Assembly: GCA_902783835.1 (NCBI GenBank) | Contig: CACZSN010000040.1 | Span: forward strand, 1 to 64,000 | Length of the DNA stretch: 64,000 nt | Direction of reading: 5' to 3' | DNA from: an uncultured bacterium | GTDB lineage: Bacteria > Cyanobacteriota > Vampirovibrionia > Gastranaerophilales > Gastranaerophilaceae | In this document: piece after piece, positions 17,322-26,028 of the stretch | Position numbering within the stretch: the first letter of the stretch is position 1 | How the letters are laid out: each line of letters opens with the position of its first letter | Made by a program: the position numbers and the translations under genes | Notes under the pieces: generated by a model | Told to the model about the DNA's origin: nothing | Databases searched by the model: none | The model's input: only the letters and a program-made list of their open reading frames with translations

Positions 17322-18299
17322 ATGAAAATAAATTTAAAAAAAATCTTTATAATAAATATATGTTTACTTGTTGTTGTTCTGATATCATTGGAAGCATACG
17401 CTTTTTATACGTATAGAATAAGATGTGCCCCTATGGTTTATAGACACGCACACATGTTAAAAAATAATCCTGACGAGTATATCAAACAAAATATGCCGCA
17501 TTATGAATTGCCTCGCAAATATGATTATAAGAAAATTGTAAGTGTGCTAAAAACAAGATTTTATCTCGGTTCTGAAAAACGAGCGATAATTACGATTGGT
17601 TGTTCATATACAGATGGTGTCGGACTGAATTATAATCAGACTTTCGCTGCCAAATTAAACAAATATACCCGCCGACTTATTTATAACAGAGGATTATCTG
17701 CCTCGGGACCTCAGTTTGTTTATCGTCAATTATCCGATGAGAATTTTACCAATGAAATTCCGGATGCCGAATATGTTATTTACACGTTTATTTATGACCA
17801 TTTTAAAAGAGTTTACAGAACTATGGTTCAAATGTACAGTTCTGATTTATCTTTGCGTTATGATGTGAAAAACGGAAAATTGAAAGAAAGATTTCGTCCG
17901 TTTTGGTTTATGTATTGGTCTTTTTTGCTCAAATCTTGTGCGGAATATGATGATAAAGTAACTTATGATAAGGAAAAAGAAAATAATTTTCCTCTGTTTA
18001 TGAAGATTATGGAAGAATCTGCTTTGCAAACCAAAAAAAATTATCCTGATTCAAAGTTTGTTCTTCTTGAAGTTCCGGAAAGCGGATTATGCTATGATAA
18101 TTATGTTCCGGGAACAATGGAACTTAATCGGGAAGAAATTAAAACGTTGGAAAATATGGGTATTATTTATATAAATGCAGAGGAACTGGTCGGACATAAA
18201 TTACGTAATCCTAAATATAAAGTCTCTGATAAAGAACACCCAAGTGAGTTATTTTGGGAAGAAGTTGTTCCGAAATTGGCAAAGAAATTAGATTTATAA
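17322..18299 (+). CDS. SGNH/GDSL-like hydrolase, membrane-anchored paralogue
   Basis: This 325-aa protein starts 12 nt after its sister gene and matches it over its whole length. It has an N-terminal anchor (about residues 7-29), block I AIITIGCSYTDGVGLNYNQTF, GLSASGPQFVYRQLSDENF, IPDAEYVIYTFIYDHFKR and block V DKEHPSELFWEEVVPKL. GGGTGG lies upstream of the ATG. The tandem arrangement and shared spacing point to duplication. The catalytic Ser and the D-x-x-H-like pair are both present, so it is probably active; substrate unknown. Confidence 0.76.
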   Translation: MKINLKKIFIINICLLVVVLISLEAYAFYTYRIRCAPMVYRHAHMLKNNPDEYIKQNMPHYELPRKYDYKKIVSVLKTRFYLGSEKRAIITIGCSYTDGVGLNYNQTFAAKLNKYTRRLIYNRGLSASGPQFVYRQLSDENFTNEIPDAEYVIYTFIYDHFKRVYRTMVQMYSSDLSLRYDVKNGKLKERFRPFWFMYWSFLLKSCAEYDDKVTYDKEKENNFPLFMKIMEESALQTKKNYPDSKFVLLEVPESGLCYDNYVPGTMELNREEIKTLENMGIIYINAEELVGHKLRNPKYKVSDKEHPSELFWEEVVPKLAKKLDL

Positions 18300-18374
18300 A
18301 AAAATTTGTTGAGCATGATTATGAAAATATGACTAAATCTGCAACGAATAAGGTTTATAAAATCCCAAAATTGA

Positions 18375-18497
18375 ATTTTATACATCAATGCAGAAGAATT
18401 TGTCGGGCATGATTTTTCAAACAGAAAAAATATTGTATTTCCGACAATTCTCCCGATGAACTTGTTTTTGATGAAATAAATCTAAAATTTTGTTTAA
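18375..18497 (+). pseudogene. relic of another SGNH-like paralogue (C-terminal end)
   Basis: Two short frames together match the last 40 or so residues of the neighbouring paralogue: LYINAEEFVGHDFSN from 18378, then after a shift CISDNSPDELVFDEINLK from 18434. The parent reads IYINAEELVGHKL and VSDKEHPSELFWEEV. The His of block V has become Asn (DNSP) and the frame is broken, so this is dead sequence. Confidence 0.8.
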
Positions 18498-18500
18498 AAA

Positions 18501-18764
18501 CTAAATTTGTGATTTTTCGGGCATCTTGATTTCGTTTTCCTGACTTTTTTCTCTTACTTTATCAATTTTGTCCTTTCCTGCATTTTCGAGTTTTTCTTTT
18601 TCTTTTGTGTAATTATTTTGTTCGGTATTTTCTTTGATAACACTATTAGTGTTATTTTTATTCAAATCTTTTATAGAACAGGCATAACCCGTTACGCAAT
18701 CCGCGTAAACGGCAGTATTTGTAACGTTTAGTAAAAGGAGCAAAGCTACGGCAAATTTTTTCAT
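18501..18764 (-). CDS. small secreted charged protein, unknown
   Basis: This 87-aa protein has a clear signal peptide (MKKFAVALLLLLNVTNTAVYA, cleavage likely before D22). It is followed by two Cys (DCVTGYAC) and a Lys/Glu-rich tail that may be a coiled coil. GAGGT lies 9 nt upstream of the ATG at 18764. No family is recognised. A perfect copy of the dispersed palindrome lies inside the gene (18637-18655), encoding the NNTNSVI region. Confidence 0.6.
   Translation of the reverse strand: MKKFAVALLLLLNVTNTAVYADCVTGYACSIKDLNKNNTNSVIKENTEQNNYTKEKEKLENAGKDKIDKVREKSQENEIKMPEKSQI
18637..18655. repeat. 19-bp perfect palindrome, copy of the dispersed motif
   Basis: ATAACACTA-T-TAGTGTTAT is a perfect inverted repeat with a one-base centre, and the longest copy of the AACACT...AGTGTT motif in the window. 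It lies inside a coding region. Confidence 0.78.
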
Positions 18765-18924
18765 TTTTCAATACCTCATTGTTTTTTCCGACAGTATAAT
18801 ATTATTTTGATTATAAATTTATTTTAAAAAAAATCATTCTCTTTTTCGGTAATATTTTGATTTTTTTTTGTTTGATGTAAAATGGAAAAAAGATATTTTT
18901 TTAGAAAAACAATGGTGAGATAAG

Positions 18925-20748
18925 ATGAAACTTCAAGATACAACGGCAAGCAATTCTTTTAGATACGGTTGGTTGTTGGGAAGAATATTTCCCTTTATAA
19001 AACCGGTAATGGGACGCGTTATTTTAGGCTTTTTGGTCGCAATTCCGGTTGGAGCGTTAGATGGTGTTGTTTCCGTATCTTTGAAGCCGTTTATGGATTA
19101 CGTAGTCGGAAAACACGACTGGGCAATTACAATTTTGAATCATCATATTACAATCCCTTACACAATGTTGGCATTAGCCATTCCGTTCGGGGTTGTTTTG
19201 TTTGCGGCAGTTCAAGGTGTTTTGAGATATTTGAACAGTTATTTGACTGATTGGACAAGCCAAAAAATCACAAATGCCGTTAAAATTTCTTTGTTTAATA
19301 AACTTTGTGATATGGATGCTTCATTTTATGATGAAAATTCATCAGGTGTAATTATCACAAGATTTTTGAGTGACCCGGACACGGCATCTTCAGGGATTGT
19401 AAATAATCTCAAAACATTTGTTACGGCATTGTTTGGAGCATTAAGTTTAATCGGTGTAATGCTTTATTGTTCTTGGAAACTTGCTGTTATCGGTGTTGTT
19501 GTACTTGGTGCCGCATTTATACCTGTTGCACTTATCAGAAAAAGAGTTAAGTCCACGTCAAACAAAAATATGGTTATTGGCGGTAATATCACGACCAATT
19601 TCAATGAAACATACATCGGAAATAAAGTTATGCGTTCTTATTCATTGGAAGAAAGACAAAAAACTTTATTTTGTGATCAAATTTGGAAGGCTTTTTCAAA
19701 TAATATGTCATTGGTAAAACGTGCGGGATGGATGTCTCCGTTGATGTACTTAATTGCATCTGTCGGTATTGCACTTGTTTTGGGTTACGGAACTCACTTG
19801 ATTTATACGGATCAAATGACAGCCGGTGGTTTTGCTTCATTTGTTACATCATTGTTGCTTTTGTATAAACCTGTTAAAACATTGGGAAACACTTTGACGA
19901 GTTTGCAAACAATATTTGTTGCGATGGGACGTGTTTTTGAATTGTTTGATATTCAACCAGAAATCAAGGACAGTGCAAATGCTGTTGAATTGAAAGGTTT
20001 AAATAACGGCATTGATTTTGAAAATGTATGCTTCCAATATGTTCAAGACAGATTGGTATTGAAAAACTTTAATTATAAAGTTAGTAAGAATGAAACTATT
20101 GCTATCGTTGGTAATTCCGGCGGCGGTAAGTCAACTTTGGTAAATTTAATTCCGAGATTTTACGATGTTACAAGCGGAGCAATCAAAATTGACGGAATTG
20201 ATGTTAGAAATTATACGTTAAAAAGTTTAAGAGCGAATATTTCTATGGTATTTCAGGACAATTTCTTGTTCTCGGGTACAATAAGAGATAACATTCTTAT
20301 GGGAAATGAAGCGGCAAGTGAAGAAGATTTGAAAAAAGTTGTTGAATGTGCCCATTTGGAAGAAGTTATTTCGGAACTTCCCGAAGGTTTGGATACAGAG
20401 CTTGGCGAAAGAGGTACAACTCTTTCCGGCGGACAAAGACAACGTGTCGCTATTGCAAGAGCGATGATTAAAAATGCACCGATAATTATTCTTGATGAAG
20501 CAACTTCTGCTTTGGATAATGAGTCGGAAGCTATTGTTCAGAAGGCTTTAGACAATTTGATGAGTAACAAAACAGTATTTGTTATCGCTCATAGGTTGTC
20601 AACAATTAAAAATGCGGATAGAATAATAGTAATAAAAGATGGTCAATTAATTGAGTCAGGTACTCACGATGAACTTATGACTATTGAAGATGGTGAGTAC
20701 AAACATTTATACGAAATGCAATTTAAGCATCAGGAAGAAGTACAATAA
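18925..20748 (+). CDS. ABC exporter, MsbA-like (lipid/multidrug) fused permease-ATPase
   Basis: This 607-aa half-transporter has six membrane segments (about residues 20-330). The intracellular stretch NITTNFNETYIGNKVMRSYSLEERQ resembles MsbA-type lipid A flippases. A nucleotide-binding domain follows with Walker A GNSGGGKST, signature LSGGQRQRVAIARAM and Walker B IIILDEATSALD. As a dimer it would export lipid A core, another lipid or a drug across the inner membrane. A uridine-kinase-like gene follows after 31 nt. GTGAGAT precedes the ATG, and a TAAAAT -10-like box lies about 40 nt upstream. Confidence 0.87.
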   Translation: MKLQDTTASNSFRYGWLLGRIFPFIKPVMGRVILGFLVAIPVGALDGVVSVSLKPFMDYVVGKHDWAITILNHHITIPYTMLALAIPFGVVLFAAVQGVLRYLNSYLTDWTSQKITNAVKISLFNKLCDMDASFYDENSSGVIITRFLSDPDTASSGIVNNLKTFVTALFGALSLIGVMLYCSWKLAVIGVVVLGAAFIPVALIRKRVKSTSNKNMVIGGNITTNFNETYIGNKVMRSYSLEERQKTLFCDQIWKAFSNNMSLVKRAGWMSPLMYLIASVGIALVLGYGTHLIYTDQMTAGGFASFVTSLLLLYKPVKTLGNTLTSLQTIFVAMGRVFELFDIQPEIKDSANAVELKGLNNGIDFENVCFQYVQDRLVLKNFNYKVSKNETIAIVGNSGGGKSTLVNLIPRFYDVTSGAIKIDGIDVRNYTLKSLRANISMVFQDNFLFSGTIRDNILMGNEAASEEDLKKVVECAHLEEVISELPEGLDTELGERGTTLSGGQRQRVAIARAMIKNAPIIILDEATSALDNESEAIVQKALDNLMSNKTVFVIAHRLSTIKNADRIIVIKDGQLIESGTHDELMTIEDGEYKHLYEMQFKHQEEVQ

Positions 20749-20779
20749 TTATTACTTTTTAACAACGGAAGATGAAAAT

Positions 20780-21622
20780 ATGAAATTAGATAGTAAACAA
20801 ACTCAAAAGATAAAAAAACCGGATTTCTCTTCAAAAGAGGGACGTGGAGTTTTGGCATATTTATTGCAAAAAGAGTTTGAGTACATATTACATATTGATA
20901 AAGATGCGGAAACACCGTTTTTTAAAAGTGTGAAAGAGGATTTTGTTCCGAGATTTACAAAAAGAATTATTGAAAATCCTGAGAAAAGAATTATGATTGG
21001 GATTTGCGGAGAATCAGCAAGCGGTAAAACAACAATTTGCGAACACATCAAAAAATCAGTCGACAAATATGGTCTTCCTGTTCAAATCATAAGTACTGAT
21101 AATTATTTCAATGATATTTCTGACTTGATTAAGCAATATGGTGGTTTTGATAAATTTTTGGAATCGGGATATGACCTTGATGCTCCGAGCAATTTTATGA
21201 CTGATCAGCTTAAAGAAGATTTGAAAATGCTTGCGGAAGGTCATGATGTAATGACTCCTCAGTATTTGATTAACGGAACAGGGGTAAATATTCCGAAATC
21301 TTTGCCTGCTAAATCGAAAAAAATTATTGCCGTTGAAGGTTTGGCAGCGATGTATGACAATGTTTATGACCTTTTCGATATCAAAATTTATATTGATATC
21401 GACAGAAAAGAACAGGAAGAAAGATTTTTGGTTCGTGCCGCTTCCCGTAATCAAAATCGCGAAAATGCCCTGAAACAGTTGAAATACATCAGAGAGGCTT
21501 CCGAAAAATATATTCTTCCTCACAAGCACAAGTGGGATATCATAGTTAACGGTTCTGTCTCAATTCCGTATTTCGAACAAATAATTGAATATCTTTACGG
21601 AATTACGAACAATTTTGAATAA
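20780..21622 (+). CDS. uridine kinase / phosphoribulokinase-family P-loop kinase
   Basis: This 280-aa cytoplasmic kinase has Walker A GICGESASGKTT (about residues 76-87), IISTDNYFND (the base/sugar-binding DxY of uridine kinases), AVEGLAAMYD and RFLVRAASRNQNRE. A leader of about 70 residues before the P-loop is longer than in short uridine kinases. The ATG at 20780 has GGAAG 7 nt upstream; an in-frame ATG at 20684 would lie inside the ABC transporter gene and is rejected. The substrate is not certain. Confidence 0.8.
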   Translation: MKLDSKQTQKIKKPDFSSKEGRGVLAYLLQKEFEYILHIDKDAETPFFKSVKEDFVPRFTKRIIENPEKRIMIGICGESASGKTTICEHIKKSVDKYGLPVQIISTDNYFNDISDLIKQYGGFDKFLESGYDLDAPSNFMTDQLKEDLKMLAEGHDVMTPQYLINGTGVNIPKSLPAKSKKIIAVEGLAAMYDNVYDLFDIKIYIDIDRKEQEERFLVRAASRNQNRENALKQLKYIREASEKYILPHKHKWDIIVNGSVSIPYFEQIIEYLYGITNNFE

Positions 21623-21628
21623 ATTATT

Positions 21629-21660
21629 TCCCGATTGATTGTCAGTCGGGATTAATTTTA
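21629..21660 (+). terminator. rho-independent terminator, probably bidirectional
   Basis: The stem TCCCGATTG / CAGTCGGGA (one G-U pair, 5-nt loop) is followed by TTAATTTTAT. It lies between the convergent kinase and mntP genes and can serve both. Confidence 0.75.
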
Positions 21661-22242
21661 TAAAGTTACCGTCAAATATTGCTCTATTACGATTTTCAAT
21701 CCGATTGCAACAAGGATTAATCCGCCTGCAAATTCTGCTTTATTTTTGTATTTTGAGCCGAAGATGTTGCCTATGACAACACCTGTAATTGATATTAAAA
21801 ACGTTGTTATTCCTATTATAATAATTGAGTCTATAATCGGGACACCCAAAAATGCAAAAGAGACACCTACGGCAAGTGCATCGATGCTTGTTGCGACGGC
21901 AAGAATTAAAAGTTCTTTGTGTGAAAGTTTTTTATCTTTTTCTTCTGTTTCGTCACAATCTTCGTTTTCGCTTAAAGCTTCATGCATCATTTTGCCGCCG
22001 ATTATCGCAAGAAGTATAAATGCAATCCAGTGTGCGTATTGTGAAACATATGTTGAAAACTTGGCACCTGCCAGCCATCCTAAAAAAGGCATTAATGCCT
22101 GAAATCCGCCAAAGTATAAACCTATAATGAGCATTTGCTTTTTGTTCAATTTGCTCATTCCGAGACCTTTGCAAATGGATACTGCAAATGCATCCATTGA
22201 CAAGCCTATTCCTATTAATAATGTTTGGATAAAAAATCCCAT
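21658..22242 (-). CDS. mntP: manganese efflux pump MntP
   Basis: This 194-aa protein has six membrane segments in two repeated halves. Each carries the family motif with an intramembrane Asp: GLSMDAFAVSICKG (residues 13-26) and ATSIDALAVGVSF (about residues 115-127), separated by an acidic cytoplasmic loop. It exports Mn2+ across the inner membrane. A TGATATAAG -10-like element lies upstream, but no yybP-ykoY riboswitch is seen in the short leader. It is convergent with the kinase gene. Confidence 0.93.
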   Translation of the reverse strand: MGFFIQTLLIGIGLSMDAFAVSICKGLGMSKLNKKQMLIIGLYFGGFQALMPFLGWLAGAKFSTYVSQYAHWIAFILLAIIGGKMMHEALSENEDCDETEEKDKKLSHKELLILAVATSIDALAVGVSFAFLGVPIIDSIIIIGITTFLISITGVVIGNIFGSKYKNKAEFAGGLILVAIGLKIVIEQYLTVTL

Positions 22243-22304
22243 ATTGTTCTCTTTTTACTTCCAAACAATCTTATATCATAAAAATGACTTTTTGTCTTTT
22301 ATAC

Positions 22305-22335
22305 TAAAAAAGCCCTTGCATATTAGCAAGGGCTT
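22305..22335 (-). terminator. rho-independent terminator of the 569-aa gene
   Basis: A 10-bp perfect stem (AAGCCCTTGC / GCAAGGGCTT, 6-nt loop) is followed on the minus strand by a T tract. It lies 20 nt after the stop codon of the gene ending at 22356. Confidence 0.92.
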
Positions 22336-22355
22336 AAAAAGTTTAAATAGTGCGA

Positions 22356-24065
22356 TTATTTGCTCTTTTTGAGTCTGTCAATCATATTGTCCATTTGAGT
22401 TCTGTCTTTGAACCATACGTCGTTTGCTCCGTATGTGTTGCCATCGTTAGCAACATATGAACCTTGTTGTCTGTGTTGAACATCGCCTTCTTCATCAACT
22501 TGGTTGTAGTTGTCAACGTTCAATGCAACAACGTGAGCCAAATCTTCGAGTTCAGTTACGTTATCATCGCTGATGAAGCCGAGGTTTACACCAACCGTAG
22601 CCAATGCTGATTTCAATGCTTGGAGGTCAACTAAGCCGCCTGAGTAGCATTTAATACCAGTTTTTTCTTCTGCTTGTTGAGCGATTGTCTTCAATGCTTC
22701 AAAACCGTTTGTTGCATTGATTTTTTCACCTGTGAACGGGCTGACAGTTTGGTCACCGAATACTTCTGAACCGTCAACTTTGCCGTTTCCGTTCATATCA
22801 CTCATAGCGAGCATTTTATCACCGCCGGTTGCTGCACCATCTGCTATGCCGTTGCCGTCAGCATCGATACCTGTGTTACCTGAAACTGCATCAACTTTAC
22901 CATCTCTGTTGAAGTCAATGATAATAGGTGATGTATATGTCGAGCCAACGTTTGTACCCCAAGAAATTTTTCTTGCCGGTTCTGTGTAAACATTTTTAAC
23001 AACATCGGGATCACCGATAACTTTAACTTCTGCATCAACTTTGATTCTTGAGAAGTCGAAGTCGCCTGCTTTGATATCAACAATACCCGTCGATGTAACA
23101 TCGATGTTGTTCGTTTTGCCGTTAGCAAGATCGATGTCAAGGTTTTTCGTACCATCGATTCTGTAAGTCGTTCTTGTAGCTGTTTCCCGAGTGTATTCTT
23201 GTTCAACAGTGTAAGAATTTGTTCCTCTTTGTTTTGTTGCAATACATTCTTTGAATGTGCCGTCTTGCAAACCTCTTGTGTGGATGTAGCCGCTATCATC
23301 TTGACCGTCGACTCTTGCAAGAACGTATTTAGCTGAACCATCAGCATTCTTTTGTGTAACTGATTGAACAATTGCGTATGCAGGAACACCTTTAGCATAT
23401 TCTTTGAACAATCCACCGTTGTCATACAATGTTTCTAACATTTTCATGTTCGATGCATCAAGTTTGTATGTTTCTTGCATTTTCTTCATGAAGTCTGATT
23501 TACCGGTTGTGCCTGTTTCTTTCGTAATATCATACAAAAGTTCAGTCGATTCCGTCGTACGAAGTTGTACTGCATCTACTGCCGCTTTACCGATTGCTTC
23601 ACCTAAAATTGTTGTTGATTCACTGATTGTTCCGTTTGCAATCATTTTATCCATTGTCATGATTGTGTTAGAACCATCGTCAGCTTTAATTGTTACATCA
23701 TCGCCCCAGAAACCGACTAAGTGGTCACCTTTACCCATTTTAATGTTAACGTTATCAGCAACCGTCAATGCTGTATCATTACCGTCTCCGGTATCAATAT
23801 TAACAGTACCTTTGTCACTGATTACGGCAACCATATCTTGGTCAAGTGACGAATCCCAATCAGCAAGTGCATTTTGGTCTAATTTGATGTCTACGTCATT
23901 ACCAAGAACTACTACGTTTTGATTACCGGTTCCTGTCGCAATATTTACGTTGTTGCCTCGAACATCAATATTGGCATTACCGTTGCCCAATTCAATTTTT
24001 ACGTTACTCGACTTGTTGCCGGTGTACGTGACGTTTCCGTTCTTCAAAGCATCAACAATTCCCAT
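22356..24065 (-). CDS. repeat protein with calcium-binding-like motifs, no signal peptide
   Basis: This 569-aa acidic protein starts with a Gly/Asn/Asp-rich beta-repeat region (about residues 15-135), with units such as GNGNANIDVRGNNVNI, TGTGNQNVVVLGNDVDI and GDGNDTALTVADNVNI, like an RTX or beta-helix solenoid. A middle region follows. Around residues 390-450 are EF-hand or dockerin-like loops: DFNRDGKVD, DADGNGIADG and DMNGNGKVDGSEV. No Sec signal or membrane segment is present, so export, if any, would be by a type I-like route. It is transcribed alone, with a strong terminator and an inverted repeat in its leader (24101-24120). Function unknown. Confidence 0.7.
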   Translation of the reverse strand: MGIVDALKNGNVTYTGNKSSNVKIELGNGNANIDVRGNNVNIATGTGNQNVVVLGNDVDIKLDQNALADWDSSLDQDMVAVISDKGTVNIDTGDGNDTALTVADNVNIKMGKGDHLVGFWGDDVTIKADDGSNTIMTMDKMIANGTISESTTILGEAIGKAAVDAVQLRTTESTELLYDITKETGTTGKSDFMKKMQETYKLDASNMKMLETLYDNGGLFKEYAKGVPAYAIVQSVTQKNADGSAKYVLARVDGQDDSGYIHTRGLQDGTFKECIATKQRGTNSYTVEQEYTRETATRTTYRIDGTKNLDIDLANGKTNNIDVTSTGIVDIKAGDFDFSRIKVDAEVKVIGDPDVVKNVYTEPARKISWGTNVGSTYTSPIIIDFNRDGKVDAVSGNTGIDADGNGIADGAATGGDKMLAMSDMNGNGKVDGSEVFGDQTVSPFTGEKINATNGFEALKTIAQQAEEKTGIKCYSGGLVDLQALKSALATVGVNLGFISDDNVTELEDLAHVVALNVDNYNQVDEEGDVQHRQQGSYVANDGNTYGANDVWFKDRTQMDNMIDRLKKSK

Positions 24066-24100
24066 AATTTTTTTCCTTTTCTTTTAATCGCACCTATGTG

Positions 24101-24120
24101 CATGTGTAACTACACACATG
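24101..24120 (-). promoter_or_regulatory. inverted repeat in the leader of the 569-aa gene
   Basis: CATGTGT-AACTAC-ACACATG is a perfect 7-bp inverted repeat 36 nt upstream of the ATG and downstream of a TAAAAT -10-like box. It could be an operator or an mRNA hairpin. A further pair, GTTAC-N5-GTAAC, lies upstream at about 24169-24183. Confidence 0.45.
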
Positions 24121-24186
24121 TATATAAAAACATTTTACATCCGATATGTGCATTTTTTGAAAATATTGTTACATAACGTAACATGC

Positions 24187-26028
24187 TTAACATGCACCAT
24201 GACTGGATTTTACCTTCATAAGACATTCTTTGCAGTCAAATTCAAGTATATACTTTTTATTTAATTCATCGGTTAATATTAACGGTTCTTTGAAGTTCGT
24301 TACATTTTTGTAATGTTTTTTGCAGAGACCCAAGGTATATTTTAGACAATGTTTTGTTGTCATTAATGTTTTTCCGTCTTGTTTCTTTTGGCTTTCCATC
24401 GCATTTTCCGTTACGGTTGCACCTCTTTTTGTATAGAATTTTTTTGCAAAATCGTTATATACATTTGCGGAATAGTCAAGTTTTTTTATCGGATACTCTA
24501 CTGTTTCAATGTTTTTAGTCCGTTTGTCCCGAATGAAGTTTTCTTTTCTTGCCAGCCTTAAATTTTCGACTGCAATCCGTCTGAGTTCATTCAAAACGGT
24601 TGCTCTTATGAAACAGTTTTTATTATTATTTATATATATATTTAATATATAAAATTCTGTATTTCCTGTTTTTGAAATTTGATTTTTAATTGTTTCATTT
24701 GTTTTTTCAATATTTTGAGCCGTTTCAAAATTATCTTTTATTGTTGCTGAAGCGGTTATATTTTCTTCATCCGTCAATTTTAGTGTGATTTGATTCTCGG
24801 AAATTTCAACTTCGGCATTAACGGGAATTTTTCTTTGAATATCTTTTCTCATGACAGTTTTGTCGAAATTTATGTCTGAATTTCTGAAAATTTTTATTCC
24901 TTTTGTTATATTTTTCATTGATTTCGGAAATATTTTATCGTTTTCGACTTTTTGAATTTGTACTCCGATTAACTCTTTTTCATCGTTCAAAAAACAAATT
25001 CCGTCTCCGTTATTGAGTTTCAGACCTTTTAACGTGAAATAATTTTTTGAAATTGAATTAACGGTACCGATGAATTCTCCGATGGATTTTGAGTAATATT
25101 GTGTGCAAAAATCTTTTCTTTTTCCGTCGATAAAAAATTCCGTAAATCCTCTGTTGAAAGACTTTTCCAATTTTGGTTCAAATTCCGGCAAAGAAATTCC
25201 AATCGAAGATTTTGAAAGATTATTTTTTTTCAAAACTTCGTCAATTTTTTTGCGATAATACGAAACGACATTTCTGACGTAGTTTTCATCTTTTAGACGA
25301 CCTTCGATTTTAAACGATGTAATACCTGCGTTTATCAAATCTTCTATTCTTTCGGAGAGATTAAAATCTTTTAAACTTAGTAAATACCTGTCTTTTGCGA
25401 TAATCTTTCCGTCATTTGAATAAAGTGAATATTTTTTTCGGCAAGGTTGAGCACATTCTCCTCTGTTTGCACTTCTTCCTCCGATGAAATAGCTTAAATA
25501 GCATTGTCCGCTGTAAGATACGCAAAGTGCTCCGTGAATGAATGTTTCAATTTCGATATTTGTGTTATCCGAAATATTTTTAATTTCTTCAAGAGAAAAT
25601 TCTCTCGGTAAAATTACCCTGTCAAATCCGGTCTTTTCGAGGAATTTTACTTTTTCTAATGTATTATTGTGACATTGTGTACTTGCAAATATTTTAACGG
25701 GCGGAAGCTTATTTTCCAAAATTCCCATATCTTGAATTATTATGCCGGAAACACCGATTTCATAAAGTTTGTAAATTGTTTTTACAACTTCTGCTAATTC
25801 CTCGTTTGTATAAATTGTGTTTAATGTTACATAAATTTTTACACGGAAAACATTGGCATATTCAACAAGTTCTTTAATATCTTCAAGAGAATTGCCTGCC
25901 TGTTTTCTTGCTCCAAACTTTAAAAAACCGATATAAACCGCATCCGCTCCGGCATTAATGGCGGAAATTGCCGTTTGTTTATCTTTTGCCGGTGCTAAAA
26001 GTTCGATTTTACAATTTCTTCTAATCAT
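24187..26028 (-). CDS. U32 family peptidase (RlhA/YdcP-like)
   Basis: This 613-aa protein has the U32 core: ELLAPAKDKQTAISAINAGADAVYIG at the N terminus and HGALCVSYSGQCYLS with GGRSANRGECAQPCR near residues 165-200. The Cys residues there are putative cluster ligands. Known relatives such as RlhA hydroxylate 23S rRNA rather than cutting protein, so the peptidase name is historical. The C-terminal third has an added beta domain and a Cys-rich tail (CLKYTLGLCKKH, FDCKECLMKV, GAC at the very end). It overlaps the upstream Clp_N-domain gene by 8 nt, so the two are coupled. Confidence 0.87.
   Translation of the reverse strand: MIRRNCKIELLAPAKDKQTAISAINAGADAVYIGFLKFGARKQAGNSLEDIKELVEYANVFRVKIYVTLNTIYTNEELAEVVKTIYKLYEIGVSGIIIQDMGILENKLPPVKIFASTQCHNNTLEKVKFLEKTGFDRVILPREFSLEEIKNISDNTNIEIETFIHGALCVSYSGQCYLSYFIGGRSANRGECAQPCRKKYSLYSNDGKIIAKDRYLLSLKDFNLSERIEDLINAGITSFKIEGRLKDENYVRNVVSYYRKKIDEVLKKNNLSKSSIGISLPEFEPKLEKSFNRGFTEFFIDGKRKDFCTQYYSKSIGEFIGTVNSISKNYFTLKGLKLNNGDGICFLNDEKELIGVQIQKVENDKIFPKSMKNITKGIKIFRNSDINFDKTVMRKDIQRKIPVNAEVEISENQITLKLTDEENITASATIKDNFETAQNIEKTNETIKNQISKTGNTEFYILNIYINNNKNCFIRATVLNELRRIAVENLRLARKENFIRDKRTKNIETVEYPIKKLDYSANVYNDFAKKFYTKRGATVTENAMESQKKQDGKTLMTTKHCLKYTLGLCKKHYKNVTNFKEPLILTDELNKKYILEFDCKECLMKVKSSHGAC

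Noticed and set aside
21658-22310. Manganese riboswitch (yybP-ykoY) before mntP
   Set aside because: The leader is short and AT-rich with none of the conserved loops.
22844-23425. 193-aa ORF in another frame of the calcium-binding-like gene
   Set aside because: No ribosome binding site; the composition follows from the repeat-rich main frame.
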